Assembly (NCBI GenBank): GCA_022706165.1
Contig: JAKJDA010000168.1
Location: 1-6,689, forward strand
Direction of reading: 5' to 3'
From: Candidatus Hydrogenedentota bacterium
Lineage (GTDB): Bacteria > Hydrogenedentota > Hydrogenedentia > Hydrogenedentales > SLHB01
DNA: 6,689 nt
Shown here: positions 1 to 6,689 of the stretch, piece by piece
Position numbering within the stretch: position 1 is the first letter of the stretch
Layout: each line of letters begins with the position of its first letter
The notes under the pieces: generated by a model
Seen by the model: only the letters and a program-made list of their open reading frames with translations
Database searches by the model: none
Told to the model about the DNA's origin: nothing
Program-made: the position numbers and the translations under genes

Positions 1-415
1 GGCCGCCGCTACGCCGTTGGCTTCGGAGGATGCGGCGGAAGACGAGGCGAAGGCCGGACGTACAGCTTCCGCCGTACCGGCGCAGGATGCCGCCTCGACG
101 GATTATCGGGCAATTTTGCCTGGGGGAGAGCGCAAGAGCGATCTGACGCCTCTTGGCATTTGCGACATGAATGGAAATGCCGCTGAGTGGACTCGAACCC
201 TTTATGCCCAGCCTGGATCGCCGACCGTGGGCGCCCGCCCGGATTTTGGCTCTTTGCTCGTGGTTCGCGGCGGAAGCGCCGTCAATATGCCTTCCTACCC
301 TCTCGCCGCTCGTTCGTACGAACGCTTTGAACAGCGCAGACCCGACCTCGGCTTTCGTTGCGTGTTCGATCTCCCGAGCGATCTCGCGTCGGTGGATGCC
401 CTGTTGAACCGTTAG
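1..415 (+). CDS. C-terminal part of a SUMF1/FGE-type (C-type-lectin-like fold) domain protein, 5' truncated
   Basis: The frame is open from base 2 to the TAG at 413-415, giving 137 residues; the true start lies outside the window. The family hallmarks are visible in order: GICDMNGNAAEWT (about residues 54-66 of the fragment), VVRGGS (about 87-92), an AAR segment, and LGFRC near the end. In the SUMF1/FGE family these form the core of a calcium-binding C-type-lectin-like fold. True formylglycine-generating enzymes carry two catalytic cysteines shortly after the RGGS motif. Here that stretch reads AVNMPSYPLAARS and has no cysteine, so sulfatase activation is unlikely. Many bacterial SUMF1 domains are non-FGE members, often attached to protein kinases or export signals. 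Before the core is an Ala/Glu/Asp-rich low-complexity segment (residues about 5-34). The N-terminal partner domain is not visible, so the cellular role is open. Family assignment is good; function is not known. Confidence 0.85.
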   Translation, partial: AAATPLASEDAAEDEAKAGRTASAVPAQDAASTDYRAILPGGERKSDLTPLGICDMNGNAAEWTRTLYAQPGSPTVGARPDFGSLLVVRGGSAVNMPSYPLAARSYERFEQRRPDLGFRCVFDLPSDLASVDALLNR

Positions 416-475
416 GGGCCGTTGCGGAGGCTATTTCTCAAACCCACGATTCCGGCGGAACGGGCCGCAGCCTGC

Positions 476-504
476 GTGACGTTGGCCGTTCTCTCAGGCA
501 TAAT
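476..504 (+). promoter_or_regulatory. Candidate sigma-70 type promoter for uvrA
   Basis: A -35-like GTGACG (476-481; 4 of 6 against TTGACA) and a -10-like CATAAT (499-504; 5 of 6 against TATAAT) are separated by exactly 17 bases. Transcription would start near 511. This sits in the 102-base space between the SUMF1-like gene and uvrA, where a promoter is expected. No obvious LexA/SOS box was seen, but its consensus is unknown for this organism. Confidence 0.4.
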
Positions 505-556
505 GTAGCCAGTCTTTATGTTGCCAGCGAAGATATGTCTTACGCCCCATCTTTCT

Positions 557-561
557 CAGGA
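557..561 (+). promoter_or_regulatory. Weak ribosome binding site favouring the uvrA ATG at 569
   Basis: CAGGA lies 7 bases before the ATG at 569. The in-frame ATG at 518 has no purine-rich site in front of it. If the promoter at 476-504 is right, 518 would also be only about 7 bases from the transcript start. This decides for 569, which drops a 17-residue extension. Confidence 0.4.
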
Positions 562-568
562 TTCGGAT

Positions 569-3443
569 ATGCAAGCGAAAACACGTTCCAAGACAAAATC
601 GACGGGCGCGAACGGCGCGCCGCCGTCGTTGCATGATTGCATCGTCATCAAGGGCGCGCGCGAGCACAATTTGCAGAACCTGAACGTCACCATCCCGCGC
701 AACAAGCTGGTGGTGATTACGGGCTTGAGCGGGTCGGGCAAGTCGAGTCTCGCGTTCGACACGATCTACGCCGAGGGGCAACGGCGCTACGTCGAGAGTT
801 TGTCGGCGTATGCGCGGCAGTTTCTGGAAATGATGGAGAAGCCGGATGTCGACCTCATCGAAGGCCTGAGCCCGGCCATCTCCATCGAGCAAAAGACCAC
901 GCATCGCAACCCGCGATCGACGGTCGGCACGGTCACGGAAGTCTACGATTACCTGCGCCTGTTGTTCGCGCGCGTGGGAACGCCGCACTGCCACAAATGC
1001 GGCAAACCCATCCAATCGCAGACGCCGCAGGCCATCGTCGACTCGATCCTCGCGTTGCCGGAAGGCGCGAAGGTGCAGATTCTCGCGCCGATCGTGCGGC
1101 AGCGCAAGGGCACGTATCAGAAGGCCATCGACGACGTGAAGCGCCGCGGGTTCGTGCGCGTGCGCGTTGATGGCAAGGTCTACAGCGTCGAAGACACTAT
1201 TGAGTTGGAACGCTACGTGAAGCACGACATCGACGTCGTGGTCGATCGCATCGTGATCAAGAGCGGTTTGCAAACGCGCGTGACCGATTCCGTCGAGACG
1301 AGCTTAACGTTGGCGGACGGGATCATCCGCATCGCGATGGACTTGCCCGACGGGACGTCGCGCGAGGTGTTGCAGAGCGAGCATTTCGCGTGCGTCGACT
1401 GCGGCATCAGCTCTGAGGAACTCGCGCCGCGCATGTTCTCGTTCAATAACCCCCACGGCGCCTGCCCCGAATGCACCGGCCTCGGCACGACGATGGAAGT
1501 CGACGTCGATCTGGTCGTGCCCGATGCGAACCTTTCGATTGCGCAAGGCGCGATCAAGCCGTGGAACATCCACAGGGTGCTCGATGGCCCTTATCGTCGC
1601 GCCTTGCGCAGTCTGTGTCATCATTTCGAAGAGGGCGAACACACGCCCTGGTGCGATCTGTCGGAGAACCTCCAACAAGCAATCCTCTACGGCACCGAAG
1701 CTATCGTCGATTTTTCCTACGGTAACGAGCGCGGCGGGGGAGAGTGGCTGCGCGCGTTCGAGGGCGTCATTCCGAACATCACGCGTCGCATGAAAGACAC
1801 GGAGTCGAACTGGGTGCGCGATACCTTCGCGGAGTTCATGGCGACGAAAACGTGCTCTGTCTGCAAAGGCGCACGGCTGCGGCCCGAATCGCGATCGGTG
1901 CTTGTCGGCAAGCAGAACATCATGGACGTGACGGGCATGTCCATTCGCGAGGCGCTCGAATTTTTCCAATCGCTCCAGCTTACCGAAACCCAGCAACTCA
2001 TCGCCGTGCGCATTCTCAAGGAAATCCGCGAACGCTTGGGCTTTCTGGTCAACGTCGGCCTTGATTACCTTTCACTCGACCGCAACGCGGGAACGTTGTC
2101 TGGCGGCGAGTCGCAACGCATCCGCCTCGCGACGCAGATCGGTTCTGGGCTGACTGGCGTGCTCTACGTGCTCGATGAGCCCAGCATCGGCCTGCATCAA
2201 CGCGACAACAAGAAACTCATCGTCACGCTTGACCGCCTCCGCGATCTCGGCAACACGGTGATCGTCGTCGAACACGACGAAGAGACCATTCGCGCGGCGG
2301 ATTATGTGCTCGATCTCGGGCCAGGCGCGGGCGTGCACGGGGGACGGGTGGTTGCCGAAGGCCCGCCGGAAGCGATCATGGCGAACCGGGAATCCTTCAC
2401 GGGTCAATACCTTACCGGCGCGTTCCAGGTTTTTTGTCCGGAAACGCGGCGCAAACCGAACGGCAAGTCCATCGTCATTCATGGCGCGCAGCACAACAAT
2501 CTTCAGAACATCGACGTGACGTTGCCGCTCGGCGTGTTCGTGTGCGTGACCGGTGTCAGCGGTTCGGGAAAGTCGAGCCTTATCAACGAGACGCTGTTCC
2601 CCGCGTCGTGGCAAACACAAGTCCATCGAGGGCCTCAAGCACATCGACAAGGTCATCGATATTGATCAGTCGCCGATTGGGCGCACGCCGCGTTCGAATC
2701 CCGCGACATACACCGGGTTGTTCACGCCGATCCGCGATATCTTTTCGCGCACGCCTGAAGCGCGTGCACGCGGGTACAAGCCCGGGCGCTTCAGTTTCAA
2801 CGTCAAGGGCGGACGGTGCGAGACGTGCGAGGGGGATGGGGTCATCAAGATCGAGATGCATTTCCTGCCGGACGTGTATGTGCCGTGCGAGGACTGCAAA
2901 GGCGCGCGCTACAATCGCGATACGTTGGAGGTGCGGTTCAAGGGCAAGACCATCGCCGAAACCCTCGACATGACCGTCGAGGAAGGATGCGAGTTTTTCA
3001 AGAATATCCCCATGGTCTCAGGAAAATTGCAAACCTTGAACGACGTCGGTCTTGGTTACATTCGATTGGGTCAATCCGCGACGACCTTGTCCGGGGGAGA
3101 GGCGCAACGCGTCAAGCTGGCCACGGAGCTGTCGAAACGGCAGACCGGTCGCACGTTGTATATCCTCGACGAGCCCACGACCGGCCTGCACGCCGTCGAC
3201 ATCGACAAGTTGTTGCGCATGCTGCACCGGCTTGTGGACAACGGCAATTCGGTGCTTGTCATCGAACACAATCTTGACGTGATCCGCACCGCCGACTGGA
3301 TCGTCGACCTTGGCCCCGATGGGGGGGATCGCGGGGGGCGGATTGTCGCCGAGGGAACGCCGGAACAGGTAAGCAGGGCGAAGGATTCGTATACGGGCCA
3401 ATACCTCAAGATGGCGCTGAAGGCACGAAGACTCGGTTCGTGA
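569..3443 (+). pseudogene. uvrA: Excinuclease ABC subunit A (UvrA), frame broken by an internal deletion
   Basis: UvrA is the damage-sensing ATPase of nucleotide excision repair; as a dimer it loads UvrB on DNA lesions in the cytoplasm. The first frame (569-2665) holds Walker A I (GLSGSGKSS, Lys about residue 58), a CHKCG pair (Cys141/144), the zinc module Cys275/278/299/302, the ABC signature LSGGESQR (about 510), Walker B LDEP (Glu about 537) and Walker A II (GVSGSGKSS, Lys about 668). It then runs into 19 aberrant codons and a TGA at 2663-2665. The second frame (from about 2610 to TGA 3441-3443) continues the family sequence: [20 protein letters not shown], the second zinc module (Cys codons at 2817, 2826, 2886, 2895), signature LSGGEAQR (3087) and Walker B LDEP (Glu codon 3171). 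The joined product would be about 957 residues, or about 969 with the missing loop restored, normal for UvrA. A GTG at 2553 opens the second frame but is out of frame with Walker A II, so it is unlikely to be a real start. Identity is certain; whether the break is biological or an assembly error cannot be told from one sequence. Confidence 0.93.
2600..2616 (+). other. Frame break and probable ~35-base deletion inside uvrA
   Basis: Frame 2 is correct through the codons for TLFPA (ending at 2605) and frame 3 is correct from the Gly codon at 2610 (GKHKSIEGL). Only four bases, TCGT, separate them. In remembered UvrA proteins about 13 residues lie between the positions matching this Ala and this Gly. 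A loss of about 35 bases (2 modulo 3) explains both the missing residues and the direction of the frame change. A one-base error alone would not explain the missing length. Confidence 0.75.
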
Positions 3444-3452
3444 TTTCGCACG

Positions 3453-3468
3453 CGGCGAGTGGGCGCCG
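3453..3468. terminator. Possible weak bidirectional terminator hairpin between convergent genes
   Basis: CGGCG (3453-3457) and CGCCG (3464-3468) can pair around a 6-base loop. The hairpin lies inside the 30-base gap between the converging stops of uvrA (3443) and the glycoside-hydrolase-like gene (3474). No T-tract follows on either strand, so this is position plus a short stem only. Confidence 0.25.
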
Positions 3469-3473
3469 GGGCA

Positions 3474-6461
3474 TCATTCGCTTAGGAGAAGGAACCATCC
3501 TTTTCCGGGGGAGACGGATATGGAATCGGTGGGCGCAAAAACTGCTTCGTCTTGCAACGTTTCCATCCTCGGGGCGATGAGTTTGGCGTGGGCGGGACGC
3601 AAGCCGAGCGCTTTCCAGTCGATGACGAGTTTGATCGGCACGGGGTCCTTGGCCCAACTCGCCACAACGATGAGCGTTTGTTTGGGCCGCACATAGGCCG
3701 TGGCCAGCACGTTCTCGTTATCTGTCGTTACGGGACAGGCGGGACTCCAGTAGCCTTCCATGCGCGCCTTGTCGATGCCGAAGTCGTTCCATAGTTTCCA
3801 AATGGGGCCCGGATTGCCCTGCCATCCGAGACGACTCGTCATGCCGTAGATCATGCCGCGATATGGATTGCCGCCGCCTTGGAGCATTTCTCCGTACAGT
3901 CCAAACGGTATCCCGGAGATTTCGACCAGCCAATAATCCGGCGTTTCGTCATAGTCGTAGAGTTCGCCGAACCAGAGGCTGTCGATGTAGGGCAGGTGCT
4001 CCATGTATTGGTTCATCGGACTGGACAGTCCGTATTCGGGGGAGAAGTTGTTGCCGGAGTGGAAGTCGATGAGCGATCCCGGACGGGCGGTTTCCATCAC
4101 CTTGCGCAGGCGTTTCATGATCTCGCGGTCGTAGCCGATGCCGTCGAGGTAGAGTCCGTCGATGCCGACGTTCTTCATGAGCCACGCCATGCCTTCGAGA
4201 TAGTAATTGTGCCAGCGCGACAGGCCCTGCGTCGCGATGGAGCCATCGACCTCGCCGTTCGGCAAGTTCGGTTCGTGCCACGCAGGCACATAGCCGGTCA
4301 CCAGGTGTTCTTGCATCCATGAATATCCGCCGCCGCCGCCGTGCACGTAGACTTCGTCGTCGAGGCTGCGCAGCGCCCATATTTCGCGCGCGCGATTCGT
4401 CAATTCGCGCACGGTGTAGTAAATCTTCACGTTGGCGCCCTTTGCGTGGGCCTCGTCGACGTAGGGTTTCAATTTGTCCACGGTCAGGAATGGGTAGTTG
4501 ATATAGGGGTTCAGGGCATTCCCTTGGTGTACGTTGACGATGTTGGCTCCCTGGGCGATGACTTCGTCGATCGAAGCGATGGAGGGGACGCCCGGCTGGA
4601 TATACCGTTGGGACCAATGCCGGTTGTCGAGCGGTTTGAGGGGGGTGATTAAGAGCCCGAACCGAAAAGGCAGTTCCATTCCAGGCTCGATCGTGCGCGG
4701 TCCGCTGAAGGCCTTCAGCAACACAACGCCATCTTCGTCGGCGATCGTGCAGCCGCCCTGTCCCTCATTCGCCCAGGATGCGGGCGAATTCGAAAGAGAA
4801 TAGGTTTCCCATGTATCCTTTGCATCTTTCAGCTTGCACCGCATTCCTGCGGAAACGCCCCCAAGCCACACGCTGTTGTTTGCGTGGCGGCTGTCCCATC
4901 GCCATTCCCATTCGGACGGACGATCGCCGCCTTTGCGGCCCATGCCCATCATGTAGGGGACCGCATCGCCGCGATATGGGATCTCGATGCGGATGTCTTT
5001 CACGGAGGTCGTCTCGCTTGCCCGCACGGTGATCGCGTAGCCGATGTAGCCGTCGAACTCCATCTTCGCGTGGACGGACACTGCGAACGGACCGCTCGTC
5101 AGCGTTGTGCCCCATGTCGCCACCCCCGGTCCTTGTCGACGCGTCACGACGCGAGGCCCCGTCAGTTCGACCGGTCCGGCGTCGGTTTCGATGATGAATC
5201 GCATGGGTTCGGCCAGCAGATCGTGCGCGCCTGCGCGGGCCTGCGCGAGGAGGCCATCCTCCGAGACGGTGACCGTGCGGCCCAGACAGGAAACCGCGCG
5301 GTCTCCGAGTTGCAGCGGCGCGTATGGCGCCACAACCTCGTCGTTCATGCCGATGTTGGAGTTCAGCCAGCGCAGGCGCGACATGTTTGCGGGATCGTCG
5401 TCGCCGTGATTGACTGCGACGACGTTTGAGACTTCCAAGGCCAATGCGATGCGGGCAGGTTCGGCTCCTTCGGGCGAAACGAGAATCTCGCCTTCGTAGC
5501 GGCCGCTCTTGGCGAACTCGGGCACGTCGATAAGGCACCACAAGGGTTTTACGGCGCCTTGGCGCACCGAGAACGTGCGCGTAAACGGCCGCCCAAGACA
5601 ATCGCGTCCGCCGAGGTTGATGCAACGCATCGCCGACGCGGGGATCGTCGCGCCGTCATGCGAGCGCAGATCGGAGAACGTCACGGTGAGCGTGCTGATC
5701 GCTTGCCGGGCCGCGTAGATACCGAGTTGAAGCGCGTAGCACTCGCCACGGTCCGCTTCGCCGCGGAATGCTGGCTGCGGGCCGCTCGCGATCCAGCGGC
5801 TTGGAAGATCGTTCGTCATGCGGACCGGATAGGCGCGGTCTTCGGGGAACACGAGATAGGACTCCGCATGCGCATCCAGCAGGCGCTTGATCTCGTCCGC
5901 CGTGGCGGCGAGTTCCATCGGATCAAAGCGGTCGAACTCGCTGCGCGCCTGGAACGCGACTACCGCGGCTTGAGGGAACGCGCGCCAGGTTTCCTTGCCG
6001 ACGTTGGCGGCGTCAAGCGCGTTGCGTTGGAGCCAGGCGGGGTCCGCCGTGTCGCTTGGAGGGTTGTAGACGGCAAAATGGATGTAATCGGGCTTTGTGT
6101 GGGTGCAGGGCATGTAGTAGACGCCGTACTCGCCGGGAACTGTCGCCGGCTGAAACGCGATGTCGCCGTATTCGCGATTGACGGCCAAGCGCACGACGTT
6201 GCGGATGCGTTGGCCCGTCGCCAGATCGACCACAATCACGTCTTTGAGCCACGGCGACGGATCGTGCCTGCGCCACGGAATATGCGCCCACACGGCGGAC
6301 GCCGGATCGTCTGCTCGCACCACTGCCCGGTGATTGCCCCATTCGCCCGGCCATGCGGCGACCGAATAGGGGATGGCGTCTTCCGCCGCCCACGCGGAAA
6401 TGGCGGTCCCTGTAAGGAGCGCCGCCAGCAAGAACCCGGGAGCGTTGTGTAGGATGTTCAT
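3474..6461 (-). CDS. Large exported putative glycoside hydrolase (DUF6067-like, TIM-barrel type)
   Basis: This 995-residue protein begins with a clear signal peptide: a hydrophobic core FLLAALLTGTAIS at residues 10-22 and an AWA|AE cleavage site after residue 25, so it acts outside the cytoplasm. Residues about 30-345 look like beta-rich N-terminal modules. Residues about 361-605 begin with SRLRWLNSNIGMNDEVVAPY, which I recall from DUF6067-type putative glycoside hydrolases, and look like a beta-sandwich. Residues about 610-900 resemble a (beta/alpha)8 barrel: IVNVHQGN (641-648), VKIYYTVRELTNRAREIW (678-695), VGIDGLYLDGIGYD (765-778), SLIDFHSGNNF (796-806) and LWFGELYDYDE (829-839). The last 90 residues look like a small beta domain. 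Asp773, Asp799 and Glu833 sit at barrel strand ends and are candidate acidic catalytic residues by analogy with clan GH-A/GH-D style enzymes; this is inference. The substrate is unknown. The ATG at 6461 follows a purine-rich site and leads straight into the signal peptide, which supports this start. The stop is TGA at 3474-3476. No frame break is seen. Confidence 0.8.
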   Translation of the reverse strand: MNILHNAPGFLLAALLTGTAISAWAAEDAIPYSVAAWPGEWGNHRAVVRADDPASAVWAHIPWRRHDPSPWLKDVIVVDLATGQRIRNVVRLAVNREYGDIAFQPATVPGEYGVYYMPCTHTKPDYIHFAVYNPPSDTADPAWLQRNALDAANVGKETWRAFPQAAVVAFQARSEFDRFDPMELAATADEIKRLLDAHAESYLVFPEDRAYPVRMTNDLPSRWIASGPQPAFRGEADRGECYALQLGIYAARQAISTLTVTFSDLRSHDGATIPASAMRCINLGGRDCLGRPFTRTFSVRQGAVKPLWCLIDVPEFAKSGRYEGEILVSPEGAEPARIALALEVSNVVAVNHGDDDPANMSRLRWLNSNIGMNDEVVAPYAPLQLGDRAVSCLGRTVTVSEDGLLAQARAGAHDLLAEPMRFIIETDAGPVELTGPRVVTRRQGPGVATWGTTLTSGPFAVSVHAKMEFDGYIGYAITVRASETTSVKDIRIEIPYRGDAVPYMMGMGRKGGDRPSEWEWRWDSRHANNSVWLGGVSAGMRCKLKDAKDTWETYSLSNSPASWANEGQGGCTIADEDGVVLLKAFSGPRTIEPGMELPFRFGLLITPLKPLDNRHWSQRYIQPGVPSIASIDEVIAQGANIVNVHQGNALNPYINYPFLTVDKLKPYVDEAHAKGANVKIYYTVRELTNRAREIWALRSLDDEVYVHGGGGGYSWMQEHLVTGYVPAWHEPNLPNGEVDGSIATQGLSRWHNYYLEGMAWLMKNVGIDGLYLDGIGYDREIMKRLRKVMETARPGSLIDFHSGNNFSPEYGLSSPMNQYMEHLPYIDSLWFGELYDYDETPDYWLVEISGIPFGLYGEMLQGGGNPYRGMIYGMTSRLGWQGNPGPIWKLWNDFGIDKARMEGYWSPACPVTTDNENVLATAYVRPKQTLIVVASWAKDPVPIKLVIDWKALGLRPAHAKLIAPRMETLQDEAVFAPTDSISVSPGKGWFLLLSE

Positions 6462-6464
6462 GCG

Positions 6465-6472
6465 TCTTCCCC
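6465..6472 (-). promoter_or_regulatory. Ribosome binding site of the exported glycoside-hydrolase-like gene
   Basis: On the minus strand GGGGAAGA precedes the ATG at 6461, with the GGGGA core 6 bases from the start codon. It supports this ATG as the start. I found no convincing -35/-10 pair in the 85-base gap upstream, so the gene may rely on an unrecognised promoter or on transcription from nadA. Confidence 0.5.
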
Positions 6473-6509
6473 ATGCGCCACATTGTCGAGGGTGGCTTCA
6501 TCTCTATCG

Positions 6510-6544
6510 GAACGCGAAGATGGAAACATCGCCGAGGGGCGTTC
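6510..6544. repeat. Inverted repeat in the nadA to glycoside-hydrolase gap
   Basis: GAACGC (6510-6515) and GCGTTC (6539-6544) are perfect 6-base inverted arms. Between them GATG (6519-6522) and CATC (6527-6530) form a small inner hairpin around a GAAA/TTTC loop. The outer arm starts two bases after the nadA stop codon. It could be a terminator or mRNA 3'-end structure for nadA, but no T-tract follows on the minus strand and short arms like this can occur by chance. Confidence 0.3.
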
Positions 6545-6546
6545 TT

Positions 6547-6689
6547 CTAATGAATCGAGATCATGTGATCGATGGCCGTGCGCGCTTTCATGATGGTATC
6601 GGCGGGCAACACGATCTCATACTGAAGATTCTCCAGGGCGGCCAAGGTGTCTTCGAGCGTGATGAGGCCCATGTAGGGGCAGCGAATAC
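6547..6689 (-). CDS. nadA: Quinolinate synthase NadA, C-terminal end, 5' truncated
   Basis: Reading the minus strand from 6687 gives 46 codons ending in TAG at 6547-6549; the rest of the gene lies beyond the right edge. The fragment begins IRCPYMGLITLEDTLAALEN and continues with QYEIVLP and ARTAIDHM. This matches the end of NadA, where CPYM-x3-TLE carries the last cysteine ligand of the [4Fe-4S] cluster, followed by a helix and a conserved EI-x-LP/A-x(2)-I tail. NadA condenses iminoaspartate (from NadB) with dihydroxyacetone phosphate to make quinolinate for NAD synthesis in the cytoplasm. The next gene on the same strand starts 85 bases downstream and is functionally unrelated, so an operon is not implied. 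Nothing in the visible part looks damaged. The call rests on a short fragment but the motif is distinctive. Confidence 0.85.
   Translation of the reverse strand, partial: IRCPYMGLITLEDTLAALENLQYEIVLPADTIMKARTAIDHMISIH

Noticed and set aside
416..475. Terminator after the SUMF1-like gene
   Set aside because: The region is GC-rich with small imperfect pairings but no convincing stem followed by a T-tract.
494..1273. A 259-codon minus-strand open frame opposite the start of uvrA, plus similar ones at 1304-1996 and 2072-2656
   Set aside because: They lie opposite strongly conserved UvrA motifs, are rich in Arg, His and Asp, and have no family resemblance; they are shadows of uvrA.
2553..2610. 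GTG at 2553 as a genuine start of a separate UvrA-like C-terminal gene
   Set aside because: The first 19 or so residues of that frame are the Walker A II region read out of phase; true homology begins only near 2610.
2595..2620. Programmed +1 ribosomal frameshift as the explanation for the uvrA break
   Set aside because: There is no slippery run, stop-codon or Shine-Dalgarno-like stimulator at the join, programmed frameshifting is not known for uvrA, and it would not account for the roughly 12 missing residues.
4765..5625. A 286-codon minus-strand frame overlapping the exported protein in another phase
   Set aside because: It is extremely Arg-rich and overlaps the middle of the 995-residue gene, whose own frame is intact; it is a shadow frame.
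5559..6452. A 297-codon open frame on the plus strand opposite the exported glycoside-hydrolase-like gene
   Set aside because: The composition is Arg/Ala/Val/Asp-rich with no recognisable motif, and it mirrors a well-supported gene with a signal peptide on the other strand. Long antisense frames are expected at this GC content.
1..6689. CRISPR array, tRNA or rRNA gene, insertion sequence, phage or defence genes
   Set aside because: No regularly spaced repeats, cloverleaf-like sequence, transposase motifs or terminal inverted repeats were found; nearly all of the window is explained by the four genes.

Overview
The window is ordinary high-GC bacterial chromosome. It carries four recognisable genes and no RNA gene, CRISPR array, insertion sequence or phage gene that I can support. 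The gene mix fits a free-living Gram-negative bacterium of the PVC/Hydrogenedentota kind: a SUMF1-like domain protein, UvrA, a large secreted glycoside-hydrolase-like protein and the de novo NAD enzyme NadA. That placement is inference from gene types and GC content, not from a phylogenetic marker.

Layout. Positions 1-415 (+) hold the C-terminal end of a SUMF1/FGE-type (C-type-lectin-like) domain protein that runs off the left edge. A short intergenic stretch with a plausible sigma-70 promoter (476-504) leads into uvrA (569-3443, +). The uvrA reading frame is broken near 2606-2610. Everything up to the second Walker A motif is in one frame and everything after it is in the next frame, and about 12 residues that the family normally has at this point are missing. 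This looks like a net deletion of about 35 bases, either a real mutation or an assembly error. Thirty bases after the uvrA stop, a convergent gene (3474-6461, -) encodes a 995-residue exported protein that resembles DUF6067-type putative glycoside hydrolases. Upstream of it on the same strand, after an 85-base gap with a weak inverted repeat, is the last 46 codons of nadA, quinolinate synthase (6547-6689, -), which runs off the right edge.

The genes do not form one pathway: DNA repair, NAD synthesis, polysaccharide breakdown and a SUMF1-fold protein lie side by side. I do not see an undescribed multi-gene system. The points most worth checking are the broken uvrA, the poorly characterised large secreted protein, and the SUMF1-like domain that lacks the catalytic cysteines of true formylglycine-generating enzymes.
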